A DNA stretch of 64,000 nt from Apis mellifera (GCF_003254395.2 NC_037648.1:3079868-3143867); one strand, 5' to 3'. Positions 24,572-38,621 are shown, counted from the first letter of the stretch. Numbers and translations are program-made. Notes: generated by a model not told the origin, from the sequence alone.

Positions 24572-25200
24572 AACTGTCGCAAAATTAAATTAAATTAATA
24601 ACATAAATTAATCTAATCTTCAATTTCTGCACATCCATATTTTATCTCCCTTTCATTCTCAACAATCGATCGTCCAAAGATTGTCTACCAATATATCCAC
24701 CAATATATCCTACTAATATTTTGCCTGCAATAACTTTTCCCCCTCACACCCTATATATTCCAACCATTTCATTCATTAACACATATATCTCCAATTGCAA
24801 TAAACCTTCATCAAACGAGATAAGGAAAAAAAAAAAAAAAAAGAAAAAAAGAAAATAAACGATAATGGCACTATCAACGTTTCCATTAATTACGAATTAA
24901 TTACGCTCGATTAATATCAATTAACAAAATGTTCAATCGTCCACTCGTTTCGAAATTCGTCCCCCTTTCGAAATTCCAATCCTTTATTACTTCTCGAAAC
25001 CTGGTGGCCCACACCATTTACCTCGCCTCTATAAAGCGATTACAAACCTCGCCAAACCGTAATCATTATTATTATCCACACAACTGGTGGATGGCTGCTG
25101 CGAAATGGACGACACGCGAAACGTTAATTAATTCACGAGCCGAGTTTCGATCCTCGCTTATTTATCGCGGTGCGGATCTCGCACTTTTTTATACACCGCT
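24572..25200. other. Non-coding stretch with an A-rich run and a GC-richer pocket
   Basis: An A-rich run lies at 24827-24857. From 24.93 kb a pocket holds an ATG-started 108-codon + frame (24929-25255) with no recognised domain. Nothing else seen. Confidence 0.45.
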
Positions 25201-25226
25201 CGTCACGGTGCGGCAACACCGTGACG
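25201..25226. other. Strong GC-rich hairpin
   Basis: CGTCACGGTG and CACCGTGACG form a perfect 10-bp stem around the loop CGGCAA. About 30 bp further on, AAGCC and GGCTT (25254-25293) form a second, looser inverted pair. This is unusual in otherwise AT-rich DNA. The hairpin lies inside an unsupported open frame. Its role is unknown. Confidence 0.6.
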
Positions 25227-28200
25227 GGCCGAAAAAGAAAAACGTCACCCGATAAGCCTGTAGACTTCTTGGCTTCGCTTCGTGGCTAGGCTTCCGGTCG
25301 TTCGAATTCAATTCATTAAACGATCGCGATATTTTCCTTTGCACGAGTCAACGGGATCGTATTTTATCGAGCCTAGTTATAGCCCAGTTAAAATGTTCTA
25401 TTTAAGTAATTTAATTGATGTATTTAATCTAACAACGTTTTCTTTTATTTTCTAAATATGTTTAAATCAATACGTCCGTAATTTTGCACGTTTCTTTTAA
25501 ATGAAAAGGAATGTTTATGGATGGAAAAAATTGAATTCATTTTTTTCAATCTTATTATTTGATATAGTTTCGTTTGGAAAGATAAAAGTAAATGAAATTT
25601 TTGAATTTTTTTGAAACATTTCTATTTTCAGATCAAGTACATAAATTCATTATGTATCATTTGAAGTTTTAATTTTTTCTATAAAATAAAAATTATATCT
25701 TTTATCTTACAAGATAAATGTGAAGATATAAAATATAGATATATTTACTTTTCCTTTTGCTTTTCTATTTATCCTATAATAATTTTTTGTTGCATGGAAA
25801 TCAATCATCATGCAGCGAGAACAAATTTCATTTCTTCAAAATAACAGTCATTTGTTTGTAAAAACTGCATAAAATTATAATCATAATTATATGATACGAT
25901 GGTTTAATTTTAGATATTAAAACAATTTTTTCTTATCTTCCAAGAGTTATGGCTAAATACAATGAAACAGGCTGTACAACTTTTTGTGCATGTCATCACG
26001 TAACACACAATGTGAAATCTTATCGACACGTTTAAGCTTACCTGGAAACGCGAATTTCGATCATTTTTAGTTTCGCGCGTCATATTTTGAACTTTGGAAC
26101 GCGCATGCGCGTGAAATTTAACGTTATTGGACACCTTGATCCGTGAAAATGATCGTCCTGATAAACGTAATTTTTCGATATTTACCTAGAATAAAGTGAA
26201 AAAAGGTCAGGTTTTTCCTAAGTTTGATCGTCTAGAAACAAAATTTCGTGCCTGATCAACCATATAGCGTGGAATCTGTTCAAATATGGCGCACTTTTAT
26301 GCGAAAGATTTTAATTTTGAAGAATGAATTTTTTTTTCTTCGTATGTTTTCTTAAGTTATCAATAACAAGATTATTTATTCTTCTTCTAAAAATTCTCTT
26401 TGTTAGTTTTTCATGAAGTATACACATATTGGGAATAATTTAAAAGGGATTTGAGTACAAGAAGTAAAAAATGCATCAGGATAATTCGATTTTTAGAAAT
26501 CAAAAAGTATCTCAAAATCAATTTTTTAACCATCCAATATACAATTAAAAAACAATTTTAAATTGATTTAACATTATTGACATAAATGATGACGATTATA
26601 AAGTCCATTGGTTTTTAATTGAATATCAAAGTTAAATAAATGATATTTAGAAATAATCATTGTATGTATTATTGATGGAAAACACCAATTTTGAATTTTT
26701 TTAAATATATTGTATATATTCTGTACATTTAAATTTTGCATAAGTGCATAAACATTCGCAGTCTATTAATGACAACGAGTTTAATGTTTATTAACAATAA
26801 AAACAAGATAAAAGTTTCAACGATCATCACGGTTGGCATCTCGATGATACTCATTTGTCAAAGTCAAGCCATTATTAATCACTGTCGATATCAAGATAGA
26901 TGGCCACATGTGTTTTAGGAATAATGATTTAAATGATATAAATGATATAAAAATTGGGTAATAAAACATAATAATCTTATCAGAAAAACCATCTTTCAAC
27001 TTCAAACAATAATATCGTACTAACTATATCTAAATCCATCTTAAAATATAAAGTCTCTAACTTTACGTAACGTAAGAATTTAAATTTCCCGCTTTTCCAA
27101 CGGTATAAAAATCGAAAAATAATTTTTATCTCACGAAAAATTCTACAAATTTTATACAATTAATATGCAACGAAAAACATCTGAAAAAATAAAAAAATCG
27201 AGAAACATACATATGCTGTATTCAATAATTAAATTTCCCAATAGCTTTTAACACTTGACATCGTTGGAAAACGAATTAGACCGAAGCGTAAGTGGGTATG
27301 CCGTGGGTGTTATTAATGCAGTTAGAATTATCGATAACACGTAGCCACGTAGTCGACGATTGCTCGCAAACAGGTAGACAAAGCAAGTCACGATGCAATT
27401 AATAGAACGGTGGAATGGGTTGGCAAGCGAGACAAAATACGTGCACGTGTTCACTTATCTGACCACCCACGGGCCGGGCCTCGCGTGTCACGATACACCC
27501 GTAGTACATTCTCAATTAAAAGCGAGCGTAAATCTTGCTCTCGTCCGTTGAAAGAGACACCCCGCTTCCTTTCCGCTTAAGCATCGTGTAGATTGGGATA
27601 CCACGAGGACAGAAGAAGTCGCAATTGTTCACCAGAACCGCATAATTGAATCGTGTTTAACACACACGCGAAGAAATTGCGGGGGGGCATTGCAAGTTTG
27701 ATCGATGCAGCGCAAACTTCCGGTTTCTACATCGCGTTGTTCCGAATATAAGTGTTCCGAATCGGTTGGATTGCTTATATTTTTGTAGATTAGTGAAAAA
27801 AGGTTAAAGTTGCAATACAATATTGATTATTTATGAGACTTTAATCAGAGGAATTATTATAAAACATTGACTATATTTTTTTTTTATAGAGAAAGTTAAA
27901 AATTATATTTTAGAATTGTATTTTCATTTTATTCTTATGAGGATGATCAATTTTTTTTTTTCAACAACAAATTCTTCGTTTTTTGATTTTTTGTTGGCAG
28001 AAATATTTTTGGTATTCCATTTTAATCTATTTTATCTTATTTGTATAATTTTTGTTTATAATTATTTTTTCAAATATTTGAATATTTTGAATATTTAAAA
28101 TTGATAACTTTATTAAATGTTTGTCAATTTGTCGTTTAATAAAACGAGTGAATTAGTGAATTCGTTATCCCAATAGAAATTAATAAGATCAAAATAATTA

Positions 28201-28859
28201 TAATTTATGTAAAAAAATTGTAGAAAATGAATATCGAATTTCATTTCGAAGTATTCTAGTCGATTCTTGGGGAAAAGATGAGAATTTAATTTTTCTAATC
28301 AAAACTTGAATATTATTCTATAATAAAAAATTAGAAATGAACTAAAAATAGCATGTGCTACAAATGTGCTACAATTATATAATAATAATTAATAATTGTC
28401 ACTTATTAATAGTAACAAAATAATAAACGTATAACGATCAACGTTAATCTTGACGATTGTAAATTTATTACAGTTTGAACAAATCAATGTATCTGGAATC
28501 GACCTCATTTTATAAAAAATAAATACTATAACGATTACAGAAATCGATAAAATAAAAAGGGATGTATTCTTACATTCCGATTATTTCCACATTAAATCTA
28601 ACGAAAACTTAATTCGCACTGCAAATTTATCCAAAAATTAATCAGAGAGGTTAGAATTAATTTTAGATTGGGTATTCACGAATGGGTTAACCACACTTGG
28701 GAATACCGTTATAACCATACTAATAGCCGTGTTAATAGTAGTTGGGAATCTCGATATTTCAAATCGTATCTTCGATTAATAATTGCAACAACAAACAATG
28801 CCCGTTAATCAACAAATGAACAACACAAATAGCTCGAAACGACCATTACGTACAACGTC
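25227..28859. other. Long non-coding stretch
   Basis: AT-rich overall. GC-richer pockets at about 25.25-25.40, 25.98-26.30 and 27.25-27.75 kb contain no recognised exon. A block near 26730-26775 (TGCATAAACATTCGCAGTCT) resembles one at about 61074-61100. No gene seen. Confidence 0.5.
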
Positions 28860-29440
28860 ACACCGGTACAAGCCTCTTATTATAACCTAACCTCTCTCTC
28901 TTACCACGCGCGTTAACGCTCAAACTCTTCGAAGCGCACGACATAGGGACAAGTAGAACAACGAGTAGAATAATTGCGCCGAGTACACGATGAGCTCGTG
29001 GACGTGTCGTGGTTGAAGAGAAATAGATTCTCTCCCTCGTGGCGGAGTCTACGAGCGTGGGTGGCGCGCACCGGTGCGGTTGATCGTGTTCCGTGCAGGA
29101 GCGCGGAAAGAATATCGAGCCGGTGTTGCGATGTAAGGCTCGAGGGGATCTCGAGCGAGCGCGAGGGCGAGGAGGAGAAGGAGGAGGAGGGGGAGGAGAA
29201 CGATGCATGGAAGAGCGGTAAGTCGGGGGAGGGGGGAGGTGGCGGGCTGGCGTGGTCGCGCGCGCTGCTCGTGAAAGTAAGAGAGAGGAGGCTCGAAGGA
29301 TGCCACGGCACGCGCTTCGCAAACTAACCGAGCCACGTTGTCGGTCGCTCGTCTCCGCTCTACCGAGCATCCTCTTCGCTTTCCGCTCCTGCGGAACCGC
29401 CGCGTTCCCGCGCTCGGTTTCGCCTGCCAAAGTAACGTGT
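28860..29440 (+). promoter_or_regulatory. GC-rich promoter-like island with candidate 5' exon (donor at 29218)
   Basis: This roughly 580-bp island is one of the most GC- and CpG-rich parts of the window. A consensus donor (AAGAGCG|GTAAGT) lies at 29217/29218 on the + strand, closing a purine-rich stretch. Two ATGs precede it: 29203 (reaching the donor in phase 0 after five codons) and 29207 (three codons plus two bases, the same phase as the Shaker exon at 59314-59387). A G cluster at 29224-29238 follows the donor. A long - strand open frame (28858-29430) is rich in Arg, Pro and Ser and looks compositional. It may be an alternative first exon of Shaker 30 kb downstream, the start of another gene, or a promoter firing the other way. 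Confidence 0.45.
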
Positions 29441-30398
29441 TCGCGAGTGTATTTTTTTCGTTTAATCTCGTTTTCGTTTCTTTTTTTCTTTTTTTTTTTT
29501 TTTTTTTTTAGTACGGAAAATGTGTAAATTGAACCAATGGTTTTTACTTTTCTCTTTTGTTTTTTCGATCGATTTGTTCGATTAAGACATCATGTTAAGA
29601 CTGTTTGATGGAAAATATGGTCCAGTTTGCAAGTGTTTTCGAGTTATCTTAATTAAATAAGATTGTCTGCCCGTTGTTTTCGTTGTCTCGAATATTAATA
29701 ATCGAAAAGAGAGTGAAGCTAGTGAATGCAACGCGAAACGAGTGTCTCGATTATTGTGAATTTGAATGGTGGATATTTAGTTTAGAGGTGGTTCATAATT
29801 GTGATAGTTTTCTTGATTATATTTCTTGGATTATATCGTTAAAACGAATCGTAAGGCATTAATTTTCATAGATATATATTATTATATGATAAGATTATAA
29901 GAATTTTTAGTATTAAGAAATTTAGAAGATAATTTTTAGGAAACAAAAAATGCATTCGGAGAAATAAGATAAAATGGGATGTCAATGATAATATTTTCTC
30001 AAAATAGAGATTAGAAAAATAAGAAAATAAAAATTTAAATGTCATTAATAATTTTTAAGGAATCAATGTAAAATAAGATTTTCCAAGAATGTGTATTGCA
30101 CTCGTTCTTAAAATTTGAAATTAATAGATCCATATTAAATTCGATTAATATTACTACATTATAAAAGAACAAATATTAAAATATCAATCAATTATGAATT
30201 TATCGAATAATATTTTAAAATTTACAAATATCTTTTTGATATTTCAATCAATGTATTTAAATTAGATTTCCAAATCAGAAAAAAAAATGAATGAAATGAC
30301 GGAATGGGAACAAAGTAATAATTTATAATATAAAAACGAAATTATATTTGATTCACGATAATATTTTAAATACAATTTATCCTCGATAATTAGTCAAA
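29441..30398. other. T-rich tract then AT-rich non-coding DNA
   Basis: A long pyrimidine tract ends in AG at 29510-29511 and would make a good splice acceptor, but the sequence after it (TACGGAAAATGTGTAA) closes quickly. The rest has no open frame of note. Confidence 0.5.
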
Positions 30399-30428
30399 TC
30401 TCTCTCTCTCTCTCTCTCTCTCTTTCTC
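30399..30428. repeat. (TC)n microsatellite
   Basis: About 12 TC units followed by TTTCTC. Confidence 0.95.
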
Positions 30429-30870
30429 ACACAGGACATACTGTCAAAGAATTAAGGTTCATTATTCGTACCAACGGTATCAGGTACAGTGAGTAGCATG
30501 GTACACAGGGATCATACTGACAGATCGAAATCACGACGTGGTAGCGTGTCAACGTCGAGTTCAATGTTGGCTCGAATTCGTTATATTTGAGATACCAGCC
30601 ACTGTCACCTGGCAATCACCGATATCGAAGCGATACATCGCGCTGATAATCGTGTCAGTATCGGCGATGCCTCGAGGCTCTGACCTTCGTCGGATCGATC
30701 GTAATCGCGGCCGCGAGCAACGCTCTTTTAATAATTAATCATTTTATTTCGTCCCATCGACGCGTTTCCCTCTATTCCTTGCTCAAGGAAAATTTAGACG
30801 GTGTAACGTGATTCTTTAGTTTTTATATTTTTCTCGTGTAATTTAATTAACAAGATAAATTGTTTCGAAT
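30429..30870. other. GC-richer pocket with unresolved open frames
   Basis: Several frames are open on both strands between about 30430 and 30740, none starting with a clear ATG in good context and none recognised. TACTGACAG (30508-30516) and its near-inverse TGTCAGTA (30654-30661) form a loose inverted pair. It could be a conserved non-coding element. Confidence 0.35.
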
Positions 30871-31200
30871 TTTTGTTTAACACGTTCAGGACAAATTTAT
30901 AATTATAATTTTAGGTTCACTAATGAAATTTGTTTGTATTTTTTTTTAAATTCACTATGTTTGAATTAATATATATCGTGTAACATGAAATTTGTCTAAA
31001 TTTTTGCTTAACACGTTTAATGTGATTAAATTATTACAATTTCACGTTCAATTTTTGTATTTTCTTTTTTTAAATAATTCTAAATTCAATATTTTATATT
31101 TCAATTAATTTATAATTTAAATTTTTCTAAATTTCTGCTTAATATTTTTAATGTGCAGATATAAATTTCTTTTGCTTGTTTAACGTGTTCAAAATTAATT
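30871..31200 (+). repeat. Degenerate tandem repeat, period about 130 bp
   Basis: TTTTGTTTAACACGTTCAG at 30871, TTTTGCTTAACACGTTTAA near 31002 and ATTTCTGCTTAATATTTTTA at 31131 mark two to three decayed copies. The blocks between them (AATTTGT.TGTATTTT...AAATTCA) also correspond. Old and non-coding. Confidence 0.5.
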
Positions 31201-34200
31201 AATACAAATAATGACAACTTTGTTTTATTCTTTTTAATTTTTACTTTTAAAATTGTCACAAATTCTACTTTGTGTTTAAATTAAATGATCAATAAGTTAA
31301 ACAGATATCAGATTACTCAGAAATATCATATTTCTTCGATAGATAAAATATGCATTCAAAGTATTCGAACATTTATTACGAAAATTTTGTAAGTTTACGA
31401 ATATGTAGAGCATAATAGGTCATATATGAAACAATTTTGATGGGAGATCTCTTTTAGAGGGTGAAATCATCCCCTAAAGTTTCAGCATTTTGTATCAAGT
31501 TTTGAATACAATTTCGCCTGGAAATTTTTTTTTTTTACGATAGGGGGAGAGAATACTAAAGTTAAACATTTTATATATAAAAAGTTTTATCTCGCATCAT
31601 TATAAAGAAACTTTGAGAGTTAATTTCACTTCCCTAAAATGATATTTCGAGAAAAAAAATTGCTCCATATACAATCTATTTTACATAAAATAAAATTTCA
31701 TTAGAAATAAATCTTTCTTTTTAAATTTAAAAATTAAAAAGTAAAAAAGGTTATTTCTATATTTGCGTTAAATGAGTTAAAATATAGCTAAATTAATAAA
31801 ATTATAAAAGATGGAAAGAAAAAAATATTTTTATAAATTTTGTAGAAATATCTAAATATTATAATTTCGATATAAAAACGAATAAAACGTTTTAGTTTTA
31901 TTTCAAATGTTGTGAAATTAGGTTTGAGTTAGTTTAGATTTATAGCATCTAAGGATTGCTAACCATTTGTTATTAAAATCAACATTAAATAACTTCACAT
32001 TTACGTTAAATTTAATTTCAATCTTTCCTCATTTCACAGAAATGAATAGAAAAATTATTATTCATCTATATATGATTAATTATAAAAATTATATCTCAAA
32101 ATTTTATCTCGGCAACGAAATAAAGTTTAAAAAAAGAACCAGAGAAATATTATTGAAGTGAAAGAAAGAAATCTAGATGTATATTTATAACCTCCTTTGT
32201 TTCACCGAAAAAAAAAGAAAAAGTATGAAATGCAAGAGGATAGACGAAATATCTTCTTGACTTGTTTTTGTCGAATTGAAATATAAATGCGAGAAATAAT
32301 TGATCAGACGTGATCTTCTAACCTATTTCTACGCCACGTCACGTGATAAATATTTTAAAGTGTTTCCAGTCATTGAAATTCACCCTTACGACACTTTTCT
32401 CGAGGAATCGGTGAAACCGCCAGATTAAATAATTAATCATCGTCCTTCTTTCTTTCTCATGTAATGCCGTTGATCTTCATCTCTCTCTCTCTCTCTCTCG
32501 TTTACAAAATTAAACAAATTTAAATTTAAGAATTTAAACGAGAAAACTCACTTTATGAGAGAAGAATACTAGGGTAAAAGTTAAAACGTTGTATTCTGAC
32601 CTCCATTATTTCATTATTTTATTCCTCGTGCGTTTTATACCATCTGTTTTTTTAACGTTTCTAGTAAAAATTTAATCCTTCTCTTTTTAACTTTTTCAAG
32701 TCTAATTTTGTTAACAATAAATAATACATAATAGGATGGAGACATAGAAATAAAATACTTTTTTTTTATTATTATATTTATTTTATTTAATGATAAATAA
32801 AAATTGTGTTTTATAATGATATTTAAAAATAATAATTCAGTAAGTTTAAATAAGTTTTAATAATTTTATTTTTAAATAATATTTCTTATGTACGATTAAT
32901 TTTTGAAGTTTAAAGTAAATCTGATAAAGCTAAAGGAAATTTTCATTTTGTAAGAATTTACTTTAAAATACTAATATAAAAATATAAAATTGAGGGACAA
33001 AATATTACAATTGATACAATACCGTAAGATTAAAAATAAAAAAATATATTTAAAAATACGTTTATACAATCAAAAAATAAAAATTTCCAAGGAATACTTT
33101 ATTTTATAAAAGTTATTTCTTTATACAATATTTAAAAAATCAAAATATATCCAATTTGAAAATAGAATATATAATTTCCTTTCTAATTTCATATCTCAAT
33201 ATCTCGTAATAATAAGATGATAAAACATCGATTATCCGAACACAAAATGATTCAATATAATACAATAAATACTTAAACAATGTTGTACAAATTTTGAAAT
33301 AAACATCCTAGAATTACACATAAAAAGGAATAAATTAATTTGTTTTTTAATTCATTCTTAATTCATTAAATATCATCAAATATATAATCTTTTATATAAT
33401 AAAAAAGCATTCATATTGAAAATTTTTTCTTTAATTTTATGATATAAAATCTTAATTCTACCTGACAAATTATTCCAAAAATTATTCATATATATATAGA
33501 ATTTACACTTTTGTATATTATTACAATTATATAAATTATCTTTTACTGTCTCCCAATTACCCTTTGAATAATCGAGTAATAATAGAAAAATTACTATAAT
33601 CGCCGTAAAAATTGCCCTGACAATATATTGTCTCATCACCCTTTAAGAGATTAAAGTGTCTCTAATGAGAGAATTAAAATGATAAGGGAAATTACGTGAA
33701 CAACCCGGTTATACGAAGCTCTACTATCTATATTTCCATGCCACGACGAATCATAAATATTTCAAACAATGTCCCTCCTCGTTGCCGCTACTCTTGTACA
33801 ACGTCCTCGAACAACCCTCAGTCGAACTGGGTCTCCATTTGACAAGTTTCACCGTTTCACGGTCAACCGAATCTTTTCCCGCTCGTGGCGTTTCGCGCCT
33901 GTTTAACTGCAACCAGCCGAAATTTATTATATAGAATTAAAAAAAAAGAATCCTAATTGGCCAATTACAGTATATCTTGATAATTTTTAAATAATATTAT
34001 TAATTAATTAATTGTATATTTATTTAAATAATAATAATATTGGACAAATGAAATGAATATGTGAATAGATTATTGTTTTCTTAATTTTTATTTATTTATT
34101 TATCTTTCTTCTTTATCTACCAGTCTAATTAATTAATTTCGAATTCTTTGCTTTTATATATTTTGATACATGCTTCTAGCTTGTGTTGTACGAAAAATAT

Positions 34201-35570
34201 TTTTTATGTTCAAAAATTGTCCAATTTCAAATTTTTAGTTTTTGCAATTGTTAAAAGTGTGCAGAATAATCATTATTCGCGTATAAAATATATATTTTGG
34301 TATATGTTATAGATTAATAGATAAGATATTTCTTTTTGATATATAAAGAAACATATGTTGTATGTTTGTGCAATAGATTGTGCATATGACTTATTTATCA
34401 GCTAGCATAAAACAAACCGTTGCTGTGAAAAAAATAAAAACAATGAAAATACAAATTGGAAAAAATAAACATCGAATCGAGTACTCTTCGCCAATATTTT
34501 TTTGCATACTTACATCGCAACCAGAAAATAAACAATTTTAATTATTCGTACCTTAAACATTAATAATACCTTAATCATATCTATAATAATATTTTACACA
34601 TATTATTTTTTAATCTAAATCAAAATAAAAATTAAATAAATTATATCGATTTTTATACAAAATCAAATTTTTGTGAACATGAATAACACATATTGTATAT
34701 GTGTTATATCTCTTTGCATGTCACGTGCATTCCTTCCATAGCTTTTTATACATTCAAATTTTGCATTTACATTTCAAATACGAAACCCATTATATTACTT
34801 ACTATAATCAAAGGACCAATTATCCAAATATTCTTTCTTTATCAGATCCTCCGGACAAAATTTTCGCTTAAAAATAAATAATTCTCGATGATAGTTGGAC
34901 AATCGATGTTTCGTCCGTCACTAATTTTTATCGACCGAGTAATTTTATCTCCGTGACGTTTTTTTCGAATTCATCTATTCGACGAGTTTCATTCGTTTCT
35001 AGGTGGCACGATGACGTGGTGAATATTTGTCGAGGTGAATCGATGAAAAGAAAGCGAGAGAGAGAGAGAGAGAAAGAAAGAATACGTTTTTTTTTACTCT
35101 TTATTCGTCAAAAATAAAATTTCTAAAGCGAATGGATAAATATCGACGTTGTTGGATAATGAATGATCCAATTTCAATTCTTGTGTTCTCGTCGATGAGC
35201 GAAGCTTTCGAAGTTGGATTAATTAATCTTCTAGATTTTTTTCTTAAATTTATCGTAAAAACGATTATTTTTTTTTATCTATATAAGATAAACGAGAGAC
35301 TAATTAGAATTAAGAAAAAAAAATGGCGACCAAATTTTTTCGCGTCCTATATTTTTTAACATATTTTTAAAACAGTTTAATTATTTTTAATTGTTTCGCA
35401 ATTTAATTCATTTCGCTTTAGTTTAATTTATTTTAATGTAATTTAATCACATAAGAAATACAACTTTACCGATAATATATATATGTATATTTATATTTAT
35501 TTAAATTTTGTTTTTGTTAATCTTTATCTTTATATTATTTTAAAAAATTTTATTTTAAAATAACGTCTCT

Positions 35571-35574
<4 letters not shown>
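31201..35574. other. Long AT-rich non-coding stretch
   Basis: Very AT-rich with dense stops. Short CT run at 32480-32500 and GA run at 35055-35073. GC-richer pockets at 33.70-33.91 and 34.90-35.06 kb have no recognised exon. Nothing else is supported. Confidence 0.55.

Positions 35575-35603
<29 letters not shown>
35575..35603. repeat. (AT)n microsatellite
   Basis: About 14 alternating AT units. Confidence 0.95.
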
Positions 35604-35606
<3 letters not shown>

Positions 35607-35654
35607 AGAGACATCTTTTCAGGCTTGATTCTAGGAGTCAAAGCAAATTAAAAA

Positions 35655-35790
35655 ATGTCTGTTGAGGTTTATTTATCAGGTTATATAAGCAATTGAAGCG
35701 AAATATCTTTATCTTTATCACATTGTATAACTCTGTCTTCGTCTCACTTCGTTTAATGCAAGCTTAAATTGTGCTTGTGTAGAGTCTGAA
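35655..35790. repeat. Member of the dispersed GACGAAGACAGA repeat family
   Basis: ATGTCTGTTGAGGTTTATTT at 35656 matches ATGTCGGATGAGGCTTATTT in the 39.6-40.4 kb array. AACTCTGTCTTCGTCTCAC at 35729-35747 is the reverse complement of the array's core (GCGACGAAGACAGAACT). CTTCGTTTAATGCAAGCTT echoes the right arm of the hairpin at 1614-1707. So this copy combines pieces in opposite orientations and looks like a rearranged or foldback relic. Confidence 0.5.
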
Positions 35791-37149
35791 TCTCAGTAAT
35801 ATTTGCGTTTCTTTCAGGTTGAGAAATTATTTCAAATAATTATTCTTTTAATTGAATTTGAAATGAAATTAATTAGGGCAGAACGAATGAATTATTATCA
35901 AATTAATATCGATATAAAATTGAAGCAAAAAAATATCTCGGATATAATTTATCGTTAAGAATTTATTTCTGATCGAGTGCCAAGTTAAATTGCCAATTTT
36001 TCTTTTTTTTTACAATTAATGAATCGCGAATTGGAAAAGCGTAGGCGAAGAATGAAATGTGTGTAAGAGATTGAAATAGGATTTGATTCGAGATATTATT
36101 AAAAAATAAAAAAGATTTATATTTTTAATTATAATAAAATTTTATATCGCTTTATAAATAAAAATCTTATTGCATATTTATATATTCAAGGAATCTTACT
36201 TTCATTGATACTACTAAAATTCTTAATATAACTTTTTACATAAAAAAAATCCCATTTCCTAACAATCGAGTTAAGATCCATCTAAATCTGATTCTTTCTT
36301 AGCAGACGAAATTTCTCCAAAATATTCCATTTTACTCTACTTTTCTCTATGTGACATTTTCTAAGATTTTCCAGAATTTTCTCATTTCACTTTTATTAAC
36401 ATTTCAAATCTTGCTCGTCGTTTAATTAATTTTCTTTCAATAAAAAAAAATATTCTTTCAATACCTTCCAAAACGAATATTTAATTGAAACTATTAATTT
36501 CGATTAGCAAAAAGTTGAAGCCTTTTGAAAGGATCCAAGTATCTTCCTTACTTTCGACAGTTTCGAAAAAAGTCATGAGTCTTTTCGCGAATGAATCTCT
36601 CGAGTTATGATGTGGGTATACAAAGTGTGTCGCGTGCTCTTTAGTCGAGGAGAACAATTGATCCCGTGGAACAATCGCGACCATGCGAGGTCGTTTTCTC
36701 CGGTGCCGGACGAAATTCCGCGGAGTAGACGTTGGTCTGCTTGTCCCTCGATTAATTCAACCTTTGCAGAGCGAGAGGCGGAATGGTGGAAAGGAAACTG
36801 GGATCGTTATTGACCATTCGTATCGTAGGAAGGAAACAGGATAAAGCAATTCTCCCGCGATATTGTTTCTCCGTCTGTAAGCCATTCTTGGTAAAAGATA
36901 ACGTTAGTACCGAGCTTTTTTATTGCTTCGTTTCCCTCCCCTTTTCTCGCATTATGCCAACGGTGTTCAATACTGGAAGAAAATTGACTTTCCATTTGAA
37001 ATTTAAATAACGATTTTTTGGTGTACATGTGAATGTAGAACGTACAGAGTGCGTTGATAGTCTTGGTGATTTCTTTTCAAAAGTATAAAAGTATGTTGAA
37101 AATGTGGAAATATGATATGAATTTTTGATATGAATTCATTAAATGATAG
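35791..37149. other. Non-coding stretch with a GC-richer pocket at 36.60-36.90 kb
   Basis: The pocket has short frames on both strands without recognised products. The rest is AT-rich. Confidence 0.5.
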
Positions 37150-38621
37150 ATATAACATTTATTCCTACTAGTATCATAATTATCTATTGACAAAGAAACA
37201 TGAATAAATATAGAGTTAGGTTAGATATAATAGTTAAATTATAATGGCATGGATTCATGAATACTTTAAATATAATATCAATATAATATTTGACAAAAGA
37301 TATAAAAGATACTAAAAGAAGAAGATATAATTACAAGAATTCAGATCATTATGTAAGTAACCTACTAGTATCATAATAATCTATTATTAATAAAGAAACA
37401 TGGATAGATATATAGTTAGAGTTAGGTTAGATATAATTACAATATAATGACTTATAACTTAGCATAGACTTATAACTTACTTTGAATTCAGTATAATATT
37501 TGACAAAAGATATAAAAGATACTAAAAAAAGAAAATATAATTACAAGAATTCAAATCATTATGTATGTAAGCTCAGTGTAACCTACTAGTATTATAATTA
37601 TCTATTAACAAAGAAACATAAATAGATATAGAGTTAGATATAATAGTTAAATTATAATGACATGGATTCATGAATACTTTGAATTCAATATAATATTTGA
37701 CAAAAGATATAAAAGATACTAAAAGATATAAAAAAGTTAGAGTTAGGTTAGATATAATAGTTAAATTATAATAACATAGATTTATAACTTATTTTGAATT
37801 ATATTTGACAAGAGATATAAAAGATACTAAAAGAAGAAGATATAATTACAAGGATTCAGATCATTATATAAGTTCAGTATAACCTACTAATATCATAATA
37901 ATTTATTATTAATAAAGAAACATGGATAGATATATAGTTAGAGTTAGGTTAGATATAATTAAATTTTAATGACTTATAATTTAGCATAGACTTATAACTT
38001 ACTTTGAATTCAGTATAATATTTGACAAGAGATATGAAAGATATTAAAAGAAGAAAATATAATTACAAGGATTCAGATCATTATATGTAAACTCAATATT
38101 AGTATTATAATTATTTATTATTAACAAAGAAACATGAATAGATATAGAGTTAAAATTAGATTAAATATAATAATTAAATTATAATAGCATAGACTTATAA
38201 CTTACTTTGAATTCAGTATAATATTTAGGAGTTAATATTAATTATATAATAATATTTATTATTTATAAAAGTTAGATATAATAGTTAAATTATAATTACT
38301 ACTACTTACTTTGAATTCAGTATAATATTTGACAAAAGATATAAAAGATATAAAAGATTAAAAGAAAAAGATATAATTACAAGGATTCAGATTATTATGT
38401 ATGTAAGTTTAGTGTAACCTACTAATATCATAATTATTTATTAACAAAGAAACGTGAATAGATATAGAATTAGAGTTAGGTTAGATATAGTAATTAAATT
38501 ATAATGACATAGATTTATAACTTACTTTGAATTCAATATAATATTTGATAAAAGATATTAAAAGAAGAAGATATAATTAAAAGGATTCAGATCATTATGT
38601 ATGTAAGCTCAGTGTAACCTG
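37150..38621 (+). repeat. Eight-copy irregular AT-rich tandem array
   Basis: Landmarks recurring in order are CTACTAGTATCATAAT, AAAGAAACATGAATAGATAT, GAGTTAGGTTAGATATAATA, AACTTACTTTGAATTCAGTA, ATAATATTTGACAAAAGATA and AGATATAATTACAAGGATTC. The TTTGAATT/ATATTTGAC block appears about eight times (near 37265, 37485, 37678, 37788, 38000, 38205, 38310 and 38525). Units vary from about 105 to 220 bp through internal deletions. Non-coding. Confidence 0.9.

Noticed and set aside
28858..29430. 190-codon - strand open frame
   Set aside because: It is rich in Arg, Pro and Ser, lies in the most GC-rich island, and overlaps other open frames. It looks like a product of low stop density. The + strand donor at 29218 is the better signal.
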